A DNA stretch of 64,000 bases from JAKVCB01 sp963578605 (lineage in GTDB: Bacteria; Planctomycetota; Planctomycetia; Pirellulales; Lacipirellulaceae). Positions 12,201-19,025 of the stretch are shown here, piece by piece (position 1 is the first letter of the stretch; each line of letters starts with the position of its first letter). Made by a program: the position numbers and the translations under genes. Where the stretch lies: NCBI GenBank assembly GCA_963578605.1, contig CAUZEA010000015.1:1-64000 (forward strand), in the 5' to 3' direction. The notes below the pieces were generated by a model, which saw only the letters and a list, made by a program, of their open reading frames with translations, had not been told where the DNA came from and made no database searches.

Positions 12201-13303
12201 AACCCCGGAAGTTCTCCGTCTGCAGTGCGCACGCGTATGCCAATGTACCGTGTCGCGCCGCTAAACGCGTCGGTTAGTCGCAGTGACGCGCGTCCCGGTT
12301 CCACACCGGTCACCCGCAGGGTTTGGTCCCCCACGATGTCAACGTCCATAACCCGTGGATTGTTTGTCACTACCTGGAACTGGGCAAGTTCGCTCTGGGG
12401 CAACGAAAGGGTATACTCGCTGGTCCCCTGGTCGATGGTCATTTGCAAAGCCTGGCTCTGCTGATCAACCCCGGCGATCTCGATCGTACTCGCACCACCG
12501 GCGACGTAGACGAGTTCGTCGCTTACCGTCGAGCCACTCTCATTGCTGACTTCCGCCTGGTAGGTATAAACACCATACGTACGGTCAGCAATCAGCAAGC
12601 TGTCACTTTGCGGGGTGGTTCCTGGTCCCGCCAGGCTCGCTTCGTGGATTACCTCGCCGTCCTCAAACAGCTTCCAGCTTTCGGCTGCTGTGCTACTCCA
12701 CAAGTTGAACGTGACCCGATAGCCGCCCGCAACAGGGTCTGATTGAACGCTTACGGTTGGAGTGTTCGGTGCGGCAACCGACGGATCGGGATCGTTAACG
12801 TTTCCATCCCCGGTTTCACCGCCGGGATTGTTTTCTGGAGGACTGCTGCCACCAGACACACTCTCGCCGTTGAAAGAGAAACTCTCGGGTACAGAACTAG
12901 AGCCAGCGGCGACAAATCCGACCGCCAGTTGCTCACCCGAGTCAAGCGTGTTGTCCCACTCAGGTGGTGTGAGCCGGTAGTGTCCATCACCCAAAGACTC
13001 TACCTGGGCATTCCAGAGCTGCGTGATTGGGCGGTCATAATCAAATTCGAATTGCCAGTTCGCGTAGCTCGACGAGTCGTCGTTCGTGAGAACCAACTCG
13101 GCAGTGTGCCCCGAGTTCCAGTCTTCGGTAATCTGAAACTCGACGTTGGGACCGTCATTCAGCGCATTGCCCGCCAGCAGGGTCCGCACCTCCAGTGATT
13201 CCAGGGCGAGGTGCGCCCGAGTGGACGATATTTTTCTAGGAGCACTGTTTTTAAAGGATCCAGATTTGAACCATTTCCTCAGTTTTGCAAAAGAACTTTT
13301 CAT
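227..13303 (-). CDS. Giant secreted multi-catalytic glycoside hydrolase (CBM2-GHx-dockerin-Calx-beta-[GH18]-GH9-GH81[dockerin]-GH26-like-DUF1996)
   Basis: The frame is open from 13633 (4,468 codons). I prefer the ATG at 13303 (codon 111), which leaves a short N-terminus before the planctomycete surface-protein motif LESLEVRTLLAG; codons 1-110 look non-coding in composition. Modules in 4,468-numbering: CBM2-like 163-258; FN3-like 291-378; BIG2-like 380-470; unassigned barrel-like domain 481-905; dockerin EF-hand pair 948-998; Calx-beta 1021-1163; Calx-beta 1179-1737 interrupted by GH18 1291-1675 (DxxDxDxE at D1431-E1438); GH9 1747-2205 (YHDAGDH D1820/D1823, SNEVAIDY E2193); Pro-rich linker; unassigned helical block 2291-2570; GH81 2578-3335 (NQESSSEA E3114/E3118) interrupted by a dockerin pair 2836-2890; GH-A/GH26-like barrel 3370-3706 (E3502, E3635); DUF1996 3785-4040; SbsA-type Ig 4085-4205; Ig-like 4210-4318. 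It probably attacks cellulose, chitin and beta-1,3-glucan outside the cell. The C-terminus is cut by a frame change. Confidence 0.9.
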   Translation of the reverse strand: MKSSFAKLRKWFKSGSFKNSAPRKISSTRAHLALESLEVRTLLAGNALNDGPNVEFQITEDWNSGHTAELVLTNDDSSSYANWQFEFDYDRPITQLWNAQVESLGDGHYRLTPPEWDNTLDSGEQLAVGFVAAGSSSVPESFSFNGESVSGGSSPPENNPGGETGDGNVNDPDPSVAAPNTPTVSVQSDPVAGGYRVTFNLWSSTAAESWKLFEDGEVIHEASLAGPGTTPQSDSLLIADRTYGVYTYQAEVSNESGSTVSDELVYVAGGASTIEIAGVDQQSQALQMTIDQGTSEYTLSLPQSELAQFQVVTNNPRVMDVDIVGDQTLRVTGVEPGRASLRLTDAFSGATRYIGIRVRTADGELPGLPGYLSIGSVSEDTAGDLAFWQDFDSGNPLTNKFVDSRYIYLNGGPLNGWRTWGNRVSSYLQESLKLGMIPQFVYYNIPDGGESYVTNNEHIQSTEYMEAYFQDLQFALKTIAAEAGGELVQFILEPDFIGYLMQNANASASSLPAMASAAYSSGVLETGVDPQFDNTVTGLVQAINYTIGRYAPNVEFGWQFNLWASRGLETPIPANGIVHLTDTMGIEAGRAAIAREAELIAEYYIDAGVLSHGADFVSVDKYGLDGAAQNGAAADPAASTWFWNSDHWHNYLLVVKTLSQTTGRDMILWQIPVGHINDSLAVNPYDASGTFGQLENTTRKYEDSAPTFFLGDSFAATDNRFDYFATNEFGDEKLTVSGSTITWGSHMEEAHAAGVRQILFGAGVGISTDSIGSEPSDDYWWITQVQQYYQNPVAMDGSTIEPPPISNPTPSNPIEGEVGDPGNDGTIGTEDGLSPAVEGDYSGNGTVDAVDYVLWQDTLGSLTDLRADGNGNGVVDQDDYEFWRERFGNSASETSPGPDPPGEPGPVEPPAIQISDTTVAEGNSGNTVAIFTVTLSRAADQPVSVNFQTRSGTATAGEDYEETSGQVIFAASELSRTIEVRVFGDTMFEADEMFGVVLSDPVGAVLVERGTNSPLVDEQEELFWQEFGSDGFMNGVPVDDLVGVAIGTILNDDVEPPVDPPVEPPVDNSLVQVENVTLYEGDSGTAQAIFTVSLSATASETITVYYESQDGTATAGKDYQPVSGTLVFSPGETTHQVAVTIYGDTQFEADESFSLVVTADSEDSPALPAEDGGVSEVELPTVAAYFPEWGIYGRNYPIADVPAEKLTHFIYAFASLTSSGEMVLFDSYAAVEKRFAAHESVSGEADLWSYPAEDPRSEQTIWGNFNQVTQLKAQNPHLRTSIALGGWTLSGNFSSVLSTPSGRQTLADSIYNFLDTYTMFDGIDFDWEYPGGGGLGGNSESPQDGANYATLLSMVRERLDLLGSQRDRYYEISVASPAGSDKIANFNLAGLKEHVDFFNVMTYDFHGTWENTTGHQAALQNDPAGYDIQTAINLFLDAGVARENIILGAPLYTRAWSGVADGGDNGHAESASGGAPGTFESGNYDYKDLVSQIQSDTGGWELNWDDDAQAAYLYSGSQEIFSSFETPGTIALKSEWAQSMGLGGMMFWDLSSDATGGESLINAASESWFEGKSFQQIVSASSLTFDHIYGGNGVFDLVAEAGTTPTDPTQSGGGEIVVRATGTILNDDDDTEVIGELNYAEALQKSFLFYEANRSGDVEEATKRIDWRGDSGLADGYDGIYFGDRDSFSGGGTSNLQVGLQLDLTGGYHDAGDHGKFGLPLASTLSTLAWGGIAFAEGYEISGQTDELLDAIRWGTDYLLKAHVTDQEGNTDFFVVQVGDVSADHALWSGPESQTISRPAMAITREKPGSDVAGQTAAAMASASILFRQNGDVAYADQLLTNAEALYDFADTYRGKYSDSVTEVQGYYASWSGYGDDLTYGAAWLARAVEAAGGDGSLYRQKALALYDSEVGGLNNGWTHNWDDSSYAAAVVLAEDTGEIRIRQDVESWLNNWVQGGGGVQITEGGLRFISQWGSLRYAANTALLAGIYADNVSDPGGAYSKLAQDTIDYILGDNPLGMSYVVGVGETFPQQPHHRAASGVGWEDFRNGEPNEHILYGALVGGPKSASDYSYNDSRDDYISNEVAIDYNAGMTGALARSTGHLGGTPLTSGELDALPGVSDPTGGQSPPPSSTTPLPEEPVVPPQDPVDPPQDPPQAPTDPAPTPDPVEGPADSIPPSTPSGDYVDLMSWGMFHGSSDHTEHDELMGGRTPITTEALEAYNGLRAFLGLSAVGVEEVGQWAFANNLTNNSEAWGNDVKGVGLWYAMQGAKAGWIRDDAFDPQIMADIQRTARLGSATDVIAMFREFGHDGFADYLAQYELEEVFINTLKMEPHYAGWMHGRTHGWRSIEGVAIAHDVNHLTVLSHDQTQPFMNDTFDWPQWPALEVSHSGVIKYFQSMVALGNPVGQNLSLSQRANRYLAEESSARTTDTQLAALLDAGKIAAEPRVGSYTPSDHQGALVEPLVTGEFSQAVPSGDWWSSVHFAKFGDPFSAPLYVHPLTVQLNDSGLLVGTPAEQTTVVTGTTTAELKTPHQFDLQVELFAAGQQASSFALDSYSDWSFTGSWQGNSSSTAATLALASPMVWLADVELANLVIGFNTAVAEVQLADNVAQVAIAGRNYAVYASESVSWTQDAGGLRAVGDGLANVAVALLPDDRAETRELFAGPAARPVVATRFDYAQAEDPYSLELTYQYDLDTSLDNATTVVAYYPHLARLAGEVEGGSGGLAGDYNRDGTVDASDYVLWSDTRGQNVTPGTGADGVDDGVINTLDYAFWKTHFGATPLSRIGDAGYLSPRGTMSAIATDAIRTQIPARGVLPNLPDLLMPQQRETLAQLVRSDPQANDPQAYLDRWQDTYWSGKSMLKMMQLAQMADVAGEDQIRSAIVGAVQNTLDDWFSVEDVPGDRHFAYNETWSTLQGYPDSFGSAGDLNDHHFHYGYFVHAAALVGIYDPSWVAGNRDFVDVIIADVANVDASSNAFPRLRNFSPMAGHSWASGHGAFASGNNQESSSEAMNFATGVMLWGEVAGSQETTRLGQMLYSLEAEAISQYWFDKYGTTYPGEFDFESAGMIWGDGAAHATWFSAEVEMIKGINLLPFHGGSLYLSEAARDPAALLQEITELYGGEPDVWQGLLLQYEALVDPAAGLAHYTQSEFDYEEGQSPAHTYFWMTTLASLGSPTSAIRGNYALSAVFAQEGLVTYAAHNPTAETIDVHFSDGTTLQVAPYSFTTTTSSELPAGPPTDPPANDPADPGNAPPSLEDLEDGRTLMLVGQTFQDEYTDFIDGTGLTPAGSSHYGTFYLGHIEQGDDSPNAEFLDYVRDNDLGDYAMVALSLKDNTPAGGYGQMVNQGAADFNSNAIWEALDDIRNGAWDAQIDSFAQTMASRPGTQFLVRVGYEVSLLLFAYNGDEHVVDWLNQHANAGINVFENPDALGELDRWAFIDAYNHIVDRIELQAGNVEFGYHPVRGFNDTQWLYPGEENVDWVGFSVFNNDVCMEVSGTFNCPGERIDPNLAMSMDFARQQGHEIVIAESTSQNPAASNSEQFIEYLDRLDDVVQQYDVGALVYINSDWPSHGWGPEWGDSRVEVDPAVEAFFLETFGEGTRYIYADPLNSPVDSPVDEPGYDDPPAGPVDPPTEDPTPPAGGPDDSYNPPGEEVTYGFGLIEEGQRSAYDTTGFDQGEFVSNINFSHRATADPLVDPGNPNFWHAHDFFVNPSTDAYSTVESLMAVDGSSAQPANNESVYWAPSLVNETTGEYVAPLDSSIAYYRIRKPFDPARLEITPTGLSVIAGSAMPNGRQSIGIVAWNYIGSSERYEHLPIGDEWQDLPLQALIYFPTFWDGENLDSANHQSHMAYAGGNGGPSTHPYLLPELELQIHYGKIPRDAQLVLTSDYMTKDHPDYAPGWSLHADTTHLPWPEFDSDGNLYDGFERRVTDSMRLPIFAGTDGNPVRMIPTGVQQPFTPEPFYTYAVFPGQDNSEVPDTTAPILVTASPADGTVDVPVNTQVVLVFDEPVVAGEGVIHLMTGPADDPKTSPVETHTGVEIFSASDPRVSINGNRVTIDLANNLAYDTTYHLDIGSIGDAFLDLDGNGYQRDHADYNFMTTDGVGVDFTITWPGSDTWMGVGNTSTIYGQVNGAAGVGRLYATIQNVETGLYQRTDGNFGGVDYFEITVNAYDGHWFFLHTPAAGGTYRVEVFATDRAANITSRNTTFRVHGDPPNAPADLPVEDSPVSDPLANGLALELVAATTDVSLLVDPETRLAYVQHVDGEPILIRRSDDYWSGDIPLSRGGATLQAAARDALGRLRVLDVGEWGPFAWILDESGMFIGEEGPTDSSVVGKEGLFLVDLNRDGVIGEAEGYHGSGEP

Positions 13304-13680
13304 CGCGGTTTTCCCTGCGGTAGCAGAGGCCTTCTCTCGTTCCGGTTTCGTGCCCCTCGAAGCGATACTCCCGCGCATTGCGTGGATACTTGCCACCAGA
13401 CCGCCTGGCCGTTGACTTTGCAGTTTGAATTTTGCGGGCTGGTTCCACGGCAACACCTCTTCGTGCGGGAGGACCTCAAGGACGGTTTCATTTAAACAAA
13501 TATTTTCAAACTGCGCCCAGTGTGTGGAAATTTTTTTAGGGGCAAGGAGAGTGCCGTTTGCCAACTGTCGCATCAGAATGCGACGCGCCCCCCGGATGGG
13601 TGGTAGCATTGCCGGCTCACATTGCCGCTCCACGAAGAGAGATTATTGCTACACGACCCGTACAGCAGTTGTTTATCGCA

Positions 13681-13744
13681 AATTTTGTCAGACCATTGGG
13701 TAGTTAGACCGCCACCGGTGGTTCCCCAGTTGGACTGACAAATT
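13681..13744 (-). terminator. Long inverted repeat between the multicopper oxidase stop and the giant gene
   Basis: Arms 13681-13700 and 13725-13744 are imperfect inverted repeats sharing TTTGTCAG/CTGACAAA and flanking CCA/TGG bases. The loop itself contains the palindrome CCACCGGTGG at about 13712-13721. It lies 24 nt past the oxidase stop, so it could terminate the tolC-oxidase transcript; there is no clear U-tract. The rest of 13304-13767 holds only the unused upstream extension of the giant frame and no recognisable gene. Confidence 0.4.
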
Positions 13745-13767
13745 GGAACAACTCACTAGGGCGTTGC

Positions 13768-15114
13768 TCACGACTCGGAGAAGACGCTTGCCCCGGTGGG
13801 AATCGGGGTATTGGTTTCGGTGAGCTGTTGATAGAGGTCGTCGGGCAACACGCGAATGACGGTAAACATACCCGCGACCCCTTTGAACCAGTCGTCCGCC
13901 ATCCCCTGGACCGTGCGCCGCCCGCTGATTTTTTCCATGGCTGCAGGGCTCATTTTCATCGCCCCTTCCATGATTTGTGGAAATCCTGCAACGTGGTTGT
14001 GGCTGTCGAACTGGGGTCCTCGGATGTGCGGTCCGACCTGGCTGGTCATGTGGTTCATCGTGTGGTGGAACATATGGCAGTGCATCACCCAATCGCCAGG
14101 GTTGTTGGCAACGAACTCAACTTCCCGTATCTCGCCGATCCCAATCCGGATGGTGTTGAGCGGCACCCAGGCAGACTCGGGTGTGCGTCCTCCCTCGGTA
14201 CCAGTAAGCCACCCGGTATGGCCATGAAAGTGGATTGGATGCTGGTGCAAAGTACTAAAATTAACGAAACGCATCCTCACACGCGAACCCAAGCGGACCA
14301 CCAGCGGACTGGTGTAGGGCCCACACCGACCGTTGATGGTGAGATAATTCCAGTCCATCGAGAGGGTGTTTACGATCTGGCTGGCCGGACCCACGTTAAA
14401 CTGCTGTAGCAGCAGGCCGAAATCGTAATCGACCGGTGGGTCGTAAGCAACTTTTGGGTGAATGATAAACATCCCAATCATCCCAATTGCTTCCTGCATA
14501 GCAACGTGGGAATGGTAGGCCATGCTACCTACCTGGTGGATCGTAAATTCGTAGACAAAGGTTTCTCCGGGCCCGATCAACGGCTGCGTGACGAAGGGAA
14601 TACCATCCATATTATTGGGGCACTCCAAGCCATGCCAATGAATGGTGGTCGGCTCTGGGAGTTCGTTATGAACAACGATGCGAACCCGATCACCCTGAAC
14701 TACTTCGATGGTTGGGCCCGGCATGGTGCCGTTATACCCGTAAAGGTGAAAATCCATCCCTGGCAAAAGCTCACGACGAACTGGCATTGGGCGCAAGTGA
14801 AATTCTTTCACACCCTTGACCATTTCAAACGGCAACTTTTCCAGGTCGGGCGTGGTGAGTGGAACGGGCGGCAACTTCGGACCGCGAAAACCTGTAACCA
14901 GCTTGCCGCGATCGGTGGCAGTGCCAACAGGCCCCCCCAGCCCGGCGTGCGTTCGCGGATAACCATTGGAGCCGTCGGACACGAAGGGGCTCACCTTGGG
15001 TCGATTTTCGTCCGTACCCAAGTTCCGAGCCATTGCCGTACCGGTTACCATCATGCCGGCCGTAGCGGCGGCGCCTTGCACCAAGAAACCTCTGCGATTC
15101 TCTGACGGATTCAT
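13768..15114 (-). CDS. Two-domain multicopper oxidase, Tat-exported
   Basis: A 448-residue copper oxidase. The N-terminus carries a twin-arginine signal (RRGFLVQ at 7-13, then an Ala/Gly/Met-rich h-region), so it should be exported folded. Copper ligands are visible: HWHG at 159-162, HSH at 201-203, HPIHFH at 292-297 and HCHMFHHTMNHM at 345-356, which fits HCH-x3-H-x4-M of a type 1/type 3 site. Only two cupredoxin domains are present, with the type 1 ligands in the second, as in small two-domain laccases rather than three-domain CopA or CueO. It is preceded in the same orientation by a TolC-like gene 117 bp upstream, which suggests a role in metal tolerance or periplasmic oxidation of Cu(I) or organics. 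The substrate is not predictable. A GAGAG sequence precedes the ATG. Confidence 0.9.
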   Translation of the reverse strand: MNPSENRRGFLVQGAAATAGMMVTGTAMARNLGTDENRPKVSPFVSDGSNGYPRTHAGLGGPVGTATDRGKLVTGFRGPKLPPVPLTTPDLEKLPFEMVKGVKEFHLRPMPVRRELLPGMDFHLYGYNGTMPGPTIEVVQGDRVRIVVHNELPEPTTIHWHGLECPNNMDGIPFVTQPLIGPGETFVYEFTIHQVGSMAYHSHVAMQEAIGMIGMFIIHPKVAYDPPVDYDFGLLLQQFNVGPASQIVNTLSMDWNYLTINGRCGPYTSPLVVRLGSRVRMRFVNFSTLHQHPIHFHGHTGWLTGTEGGRTPESAWVPLNTIRIGIGEIREVEFVANNPGDWVMHCHMFHHTMNHMTSQVGPHIRGPQFDSHNHVAGFPQIMEGAMKMSPAAMEKISGRRTVQGMADDWFKGVAGMFTVIRVLPDDLYQQLTETNTPIPTGASVFSES

Positions 15115-15231
15115 GATCTTTCTCTCGAGCTACTGCAAGAACCATGGTTAAACAACAGGAAGTTGACCGGGTGACTGCCCAGATTATTCGTTGACCGTTG
15201 GAAAAAGTCGAGCTGTGACCCGGCTGGGCCG

Positions 15232-16683
15232 CTAGCGGGGCTTGGGTACCGAGTCGATGTGACCTTCACTGATTGTCGAGGGCGGTTGGACCAGGCCGCC
15301 TGTCAGTAACATGCCTCGAACAAACACATCAGCCTCGTGGTACTCAGCCACCCGCTCGAGGTATTGGACCTTCAGCTGAAGGTATGCTCGCTGTCTGGCG
15401 AGCACTTCGGGCCAGGCAACCCGCCGCGCCTGGTAATTCTGCTGGAGCAGTTCGTAGGCCTGCCTTGCCCTGGGCAACATCACGTCGCGATATCTTTGGA
15501 CATAGCTCCACGCCACCTGGTAGCGGCCAAAATATTCGGCCAGGCGGGTGCGAAGTTCCAACTCTACCCGCCTGACATTCGCCCGAGACCGCACCAGGTC
15601 CGCTTCCGCCTGGCGAATCGTGCCACGATTCCGATCGAAAATTGGTAGCACCAGACCGGCCTGGACACCTGCCACCGTATTGCCTGATTCGAAATTCTTG
15701 CCTGCGCGAGCGTCCAAGAGGATGTTAGGGATCGGTTGCACTCGTTCGCGTGCTACGGAAATTTGGTCGTGACGAACATGCTGTCGGGCGGCGACCAATT
15801 CGGGACTTCCCTCAAGTAACTGGGCAACGGCCTCGTCCCAATCGAGTGGGGCATTCTGGTCAAACAGTTCTCCCTCGAGGGGCAGGTACGTCAAATTCGG
15901 CAACCCAACGATCGAGGTCAATGTTCTCCAGGCCAGCTCCACCTCGAGTTGCGCCGTCTCAACCAGCAGTAGATCGCGGTGCACGTCGACTTCGGCCTGC
16001 AGAACGTCTGCCTTGTTCGCCTGCCCAAGGTTCAGCATTTCCTTGCTGGTCAATAGCCCGTCCTGGGTGTTTGCCAGCAGTTGCTCACGGACCGCCAGCA
16101 CTTCCTGCAAAGCGAGCACCCGGTAGAAGAGAACCTCGACGTCATTGACCACGCGGAGTTGTTGCACGAACACATTCGTCTCTGCCATCCGGGCACGCTC
16201 GCAATACTTGGCGCGGCTCAGCCGCAGCTTACCCCCGGTTACGATTTCTTGCGAAATGAAACCTCCCTGCATTTCACCCGCCGTACCCTTAACCCCTATT
16301 TGATCGCCTACATATCCTGCCACCGGGTTCGGTGACAGGCCGGCCTGGTAAGCCATTCCCAGGATCGCACGGACCTCGACCGAGGCCTGTACCAGCGTCG
16401 GGTTGTGCTCTAAAGCCAGCTGGTGCAAGTCGGCAAGCGAAGGGCCACTGGCAGCGGGCGCCGGCAAATGATCGAGCGGCGCCACGAGCGGCAAATGAAG
16501 CTCTGAGAGAAGGTCTCCCTGCGACGCCAGGTCGATTGCCCCCTGACCCTCGGCGCGGGTGGGGTTTCCCCCCGAACTGATCCAAGAGACTGGTTCGGTG
16601 GCGGTAAGCCTGCCTGCGGCCAGGTAGGTTACAAGAACGTTAACGACGTACAGTGCTAGCACTAGGGCTCGGCGGTACGTCAT
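15232..16683 (-). CDS. TolC-family outer membrane efflux protein
   Basis: A 483-residue protein with an N-terminal hydrophobic export segment, a low-complexity stretch, then the duplicated helical TolC architecture: a first repeat starting near LHQLALEHNPTLVQA and a second with the pattern LVAARQHVRHDQISVARER..PNILLDA. Length and layout match CzcC/CusC-like outer membrane channels of RND metal pumps. No inner-membrane pump or adaptor is encoded beside it; its only partner here is the downstream multicopper oxidase, pointing to metal handling. The frame also offers a GTG two codons earlier (16689); I take the ATG at 16683, which has only a weak GGGTG upstream. Confidence 0.85.
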   Translation of the reverse strand: MTYRRALVLALYVVNVLVTYLAAGRLTATEPVSWISSGGNPTRAEGQGAIDLASQGDLLSELHLPLVAPLDHLPAPAASGPSLADLHQLALEHNPTLVQASVEVRAILGMAYQAGLSPNPVAGYVGDQIGVKGTAGEMQGGFISQEIVTGGKLRLSRAKYCERARMAETNVFVQQLRVVNDVEVLFYRVLALQEVLAVREQLLANTQDGLLTSKEMLNLGQANKADVLQAEVDVHRDLLLVETAQLEVELAWRTLTSIVGLPNLTYLPLEGELFDQNAPLDWDEAVAQLLEGSPELVAARQHVRHDQISVARERVQPIPNILLDARAGKNFESGNTVAGVQAGLVLPIFDRNRGTIRQAEADLVRSRANVRRVELELRTRLAEYFGRYQVAWSYVQRYRDVMLPRARQAYELLQQNYQARRVAWPEVLARQRAYLQLKVQYLERVAEYHEADVFVRGMLLTGGLVQPPSTISEGHIDSVPKPR

Positions 16684-16710
16684 CGTCACACCCGTAAAAG
16701 ATCCGTGCCA

Positions 16711-16746
16711 AGAAAAAAAAAGAGTCTACCCGTTACATCGACGGGT
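16711..16746 (-). terminator. Putative Rho-independent terminator or attenuator upstream of the tolC-like gene
   Basis: On the minus strand, ACCCGT and ACGGGT (16746-16741 and 16733-16728) form a 6-bp stem with a 7-nt loop, followed after six bases by a run of eight T residues (16720-16713). It lies about 225 nt after the GAPDH stop and about 30 nt before the tolC start, so it could end the gap transcript or attenuate the tolC-oxidase operon. The stem is short. Confidence 0.45.
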
Positions 16747-16970
16747 CGACGAACTGGCTTTTCCTGGATTGACGGTTACGACGAAGACACAGACTTGAGG
16801 GACTAAACCTTGCCAATTAGGCAAAGATTGAGGGCCTGGCTCGCCGGAAAAGTCAACCAGCTGCGGCGTGCCCTTCGACCCCAATAGGTTCCTGGCCGAG
16901 GTAGTTGCGTGGGAAGCCCTTGCAAGCACCCAGCTGCAGGCATTCACGGATGCCACCCTGCTCAATTCTC

Positions 16971-18425
16971 TCAACTTGCGGGAACCATCGCCCACTCGAC
17001 ACCGGCCATTTTTTCAATACATCGCACGACCTGGCAGCTATAGCCAAATTCGTTGTCATACCAACAGTAAAGTACACAACTCTTGCCACTTGCAGTGGTG
17101 TTTTGAGAGTCAAAGACACACGCATCGCGGTTGCCAATGAAGTCCGACGACACCACTTCATCGGAAGTTGTGTATCCGATTTGTTGCTGCAGGGGTGAAA
17201 AGAGGGCCTTTTGCCTTACAAATTCGTTGATCTCATCGCGGCTAACTTCTTCTTCAAGCTGCAGCATCAAAATCGCCAGCGACACGTTGGGCGTGGGAAC
17301 ACGAATCGAATTGCCCGTGAGCTTCCCTGCCAATTCGGGAACTGCTTTGGCAACGGCCTTTGCCGCGCCGGTTTCGGTCAGCACCATATTCAAGGCCGCA
17401 CCACGTCCGCGTCGCGAACCTTTGTGGTAATTGTCGATCAAGTTCTGATCGTTCGTATAGGAATGCACGGTCTCGAGGTGTCCTTGCTGAATACGATAGT
17501 TTTGATGTATCGCTTTCAGGATGGGAACAATGGCATTCGTGGTACAGGAGGCTGCCGATACAATTTTGCAATCCTCGGTAATCTCGTCGTGGTTAATACC
17601 GTAAACAACATTCGGAATGTCACCCTTACCAGGAGCGGTGAGAATTACCTTAGCCACACCTGGGCAGCGCAAATGCTGGCTCAGGCCAGCTTCATCGCGC
17701 CATAGCCCCGTGTTGTCGACGATAATAGCATCGCCGATCCCGTACTGTTGGTAGTCGACCTCAGTTGGCGAGTTGGCAACGATAAACTGAATCTGGTTGC
17801 CGTTGCAAACCAGGCAATTCTCCTCCTCGAGAACCCGAATGGTTCCCTGGAAGCGGCCGTGCACCGAATCGCGGAGCAGTAAAGCAGCTCGTTTCTTGAG
17901 GTCGTGGTCGGTCGAGCCTTTGCGAATCACAACCGCGCGCAACCGGCAAATGTCTCCCCCGCCGGTCTTCTCGATGAGCAACCTGGCCACCAAACGACCG
18001 ATGCGTCCAAATCCATACAGCACAACATCTTGTGGTACAGGAAGTGGTTTGCGGGAGCGGCCAATCTCGTCTCCCACTTCTTCCTGCAAAAAGTGCGTGC
18101 GGTCGCTTCCGTCTGGCCGCTCCTGGTACAAGACCGTCAACTTCCCTACGTCGATATGTGCCGGGCCTAAATCCATCGACTCCAGCGTTTCGATCATGGG
18201 GTAGGTCTCAAACTCGGAAAGCTCATTTTTTTCGATTCGACGCACGAACGCGTGCGATTTCATCAGATCGGTGACCGACTGGTTCACCATGGTGCGGCCA
18301 TACATGTAGAGTGAAACATTTCGTTCGCGGTAAAGTTTCGCGACGAGGGGAATCATACTCTCGGCCAGTGCCTCCCGTTGCTTCCAGTCATGAAAAAAAT
18401 CTGCAGGTTGCGGGCGATTATTCAC
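16971..18425 (-). CDS. gap: Glyceraldehyde-3-phosphate dehydrogenase, long form with N-terminal extension
   Basis: It interconverts glyceraldehyde-3-phosphate and 1,3-bisphosphoglycerate with a nicotinamide cofactor. The Rossmann motif YGFGRIGRLVARLL and the catalytic SAASCTTNAIVP (Cys294 from the chosen start) are intact, as are VPTPNVSLA and the C-terminal WYDNEFGYS. The protein has about 130 extra residues before the Rossmann fold, as in the roughly 480-residue GAPDH group of Vibrio, Pseudomonas and relatives, so it is not the standard 335-residue enzyme. The frame opens at 18461, but the GTG at 18425 is preceded by GAAAGGG at suitable spacing and is my start. It is probably transcribed alone. 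Whether it works in glycolysis or gluconeogenesis cannot be told from sequence. Confidence 0.93.
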   Translation of the reverse strand: MNNRPQPADFFHDWKQREALAESMIPLVAKLYRERNVSLYMYGRTMVNQSVTDLMKSHAFVRRIEKNELSEFETYPMIETLESMDLGPAHIDVGKLTVLYQERPDGSDRTHFLQEEVGDEIGRSRKPLPVPQDVVLYGFGRIGRLVARLLIEKTGGGDICRLRAVVIRKGSTDHDLKKRAALLLRDSVHGRFQGTIRVLEEENCLVCNGNQIQFIVANSPTEVDYQQYGIGDAIIVDNTGLWRDEAGLSQHLRCPGVAKVILTAPGKGDIPNVVYGINHDEITEDCKIVSAASCTTNAIVPILKAIHQNYRIQQGHLETVHSYTNDQNLIDNYHKGSRRGRGAALNMVLTETGAAKAVAKAVPELAGKLTGNSIRVPTPNVSLAILMLQLEEEVSRDEINEFVRQKALFSPLQQQIGYTTSDEVVSSDFIGNRDACVFDSQNTTASGKSCVLYCWYDNEFGYSCQVVRCIEKMAGVEWAMVPAS

Positions 18426-19025
18426 GGATCTACCCTTTCTCAAACAGGTGCTGCTTCGCAAATAGGCGTTTCGCCACTACTTAACCAGTCACCCTTTGAA
18501 AGGGTGTGACTTGCTGCTTTTGCGCGGGGCTTTTGATGGTACCATGCCACCCTTTGCCTGGACCACATGTCTTTTCGCGCCCCTTCTGCGGAAAGTTCTG
18601 ACCGCTCGTTCGGGTCCCCCATTCCCGGTCGTGGCGAGAGCAAGGAGCGCAGCAGCCTCTCGGAATTCCTATTGGGGAAACAAGGCGGGGAACCTGCTTG
18701 TGCGCTGGAACCGGCCCTGACCCCAGCCAGTCGGGCAACACATGCGACGGTGTGGTGATCGGTTCATGAGTGAATACGACCAAAAACAGCCGGATGTTCT
18801 TGACCTGCGGCTCAACAAACAACCTTGCCCCTGCCCGCTCATTTCCGAGTACAATGGGCGACGAATACGACAACCCGGGTGCGACGGGGGCACCGCCACT
18901 TATAGGCCCGACTGGCGCTGGCCGCACCTTCAGCGACCTTGCTATCGTATCCTTCCCGGCAATGGCGCAAACGCCTGCTCGGCTCGCCCGGCAGCCAGGA
19001 CGACCAATCCGCCGTGCAGATTCCC
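18426..19025. other. 600-bp divergent intergenic region, no supported gene
   Basis: It separates gap (minus) from the symporter fusion (plus). Open frames on both strands have no recognisable protein features and mirror each other, so I reject them. A weak plus-strand promoter-like pair is TTGCCC at 18825 and TACAAT at 18850 with a 19-bp spacer. Confidence 0.5.
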
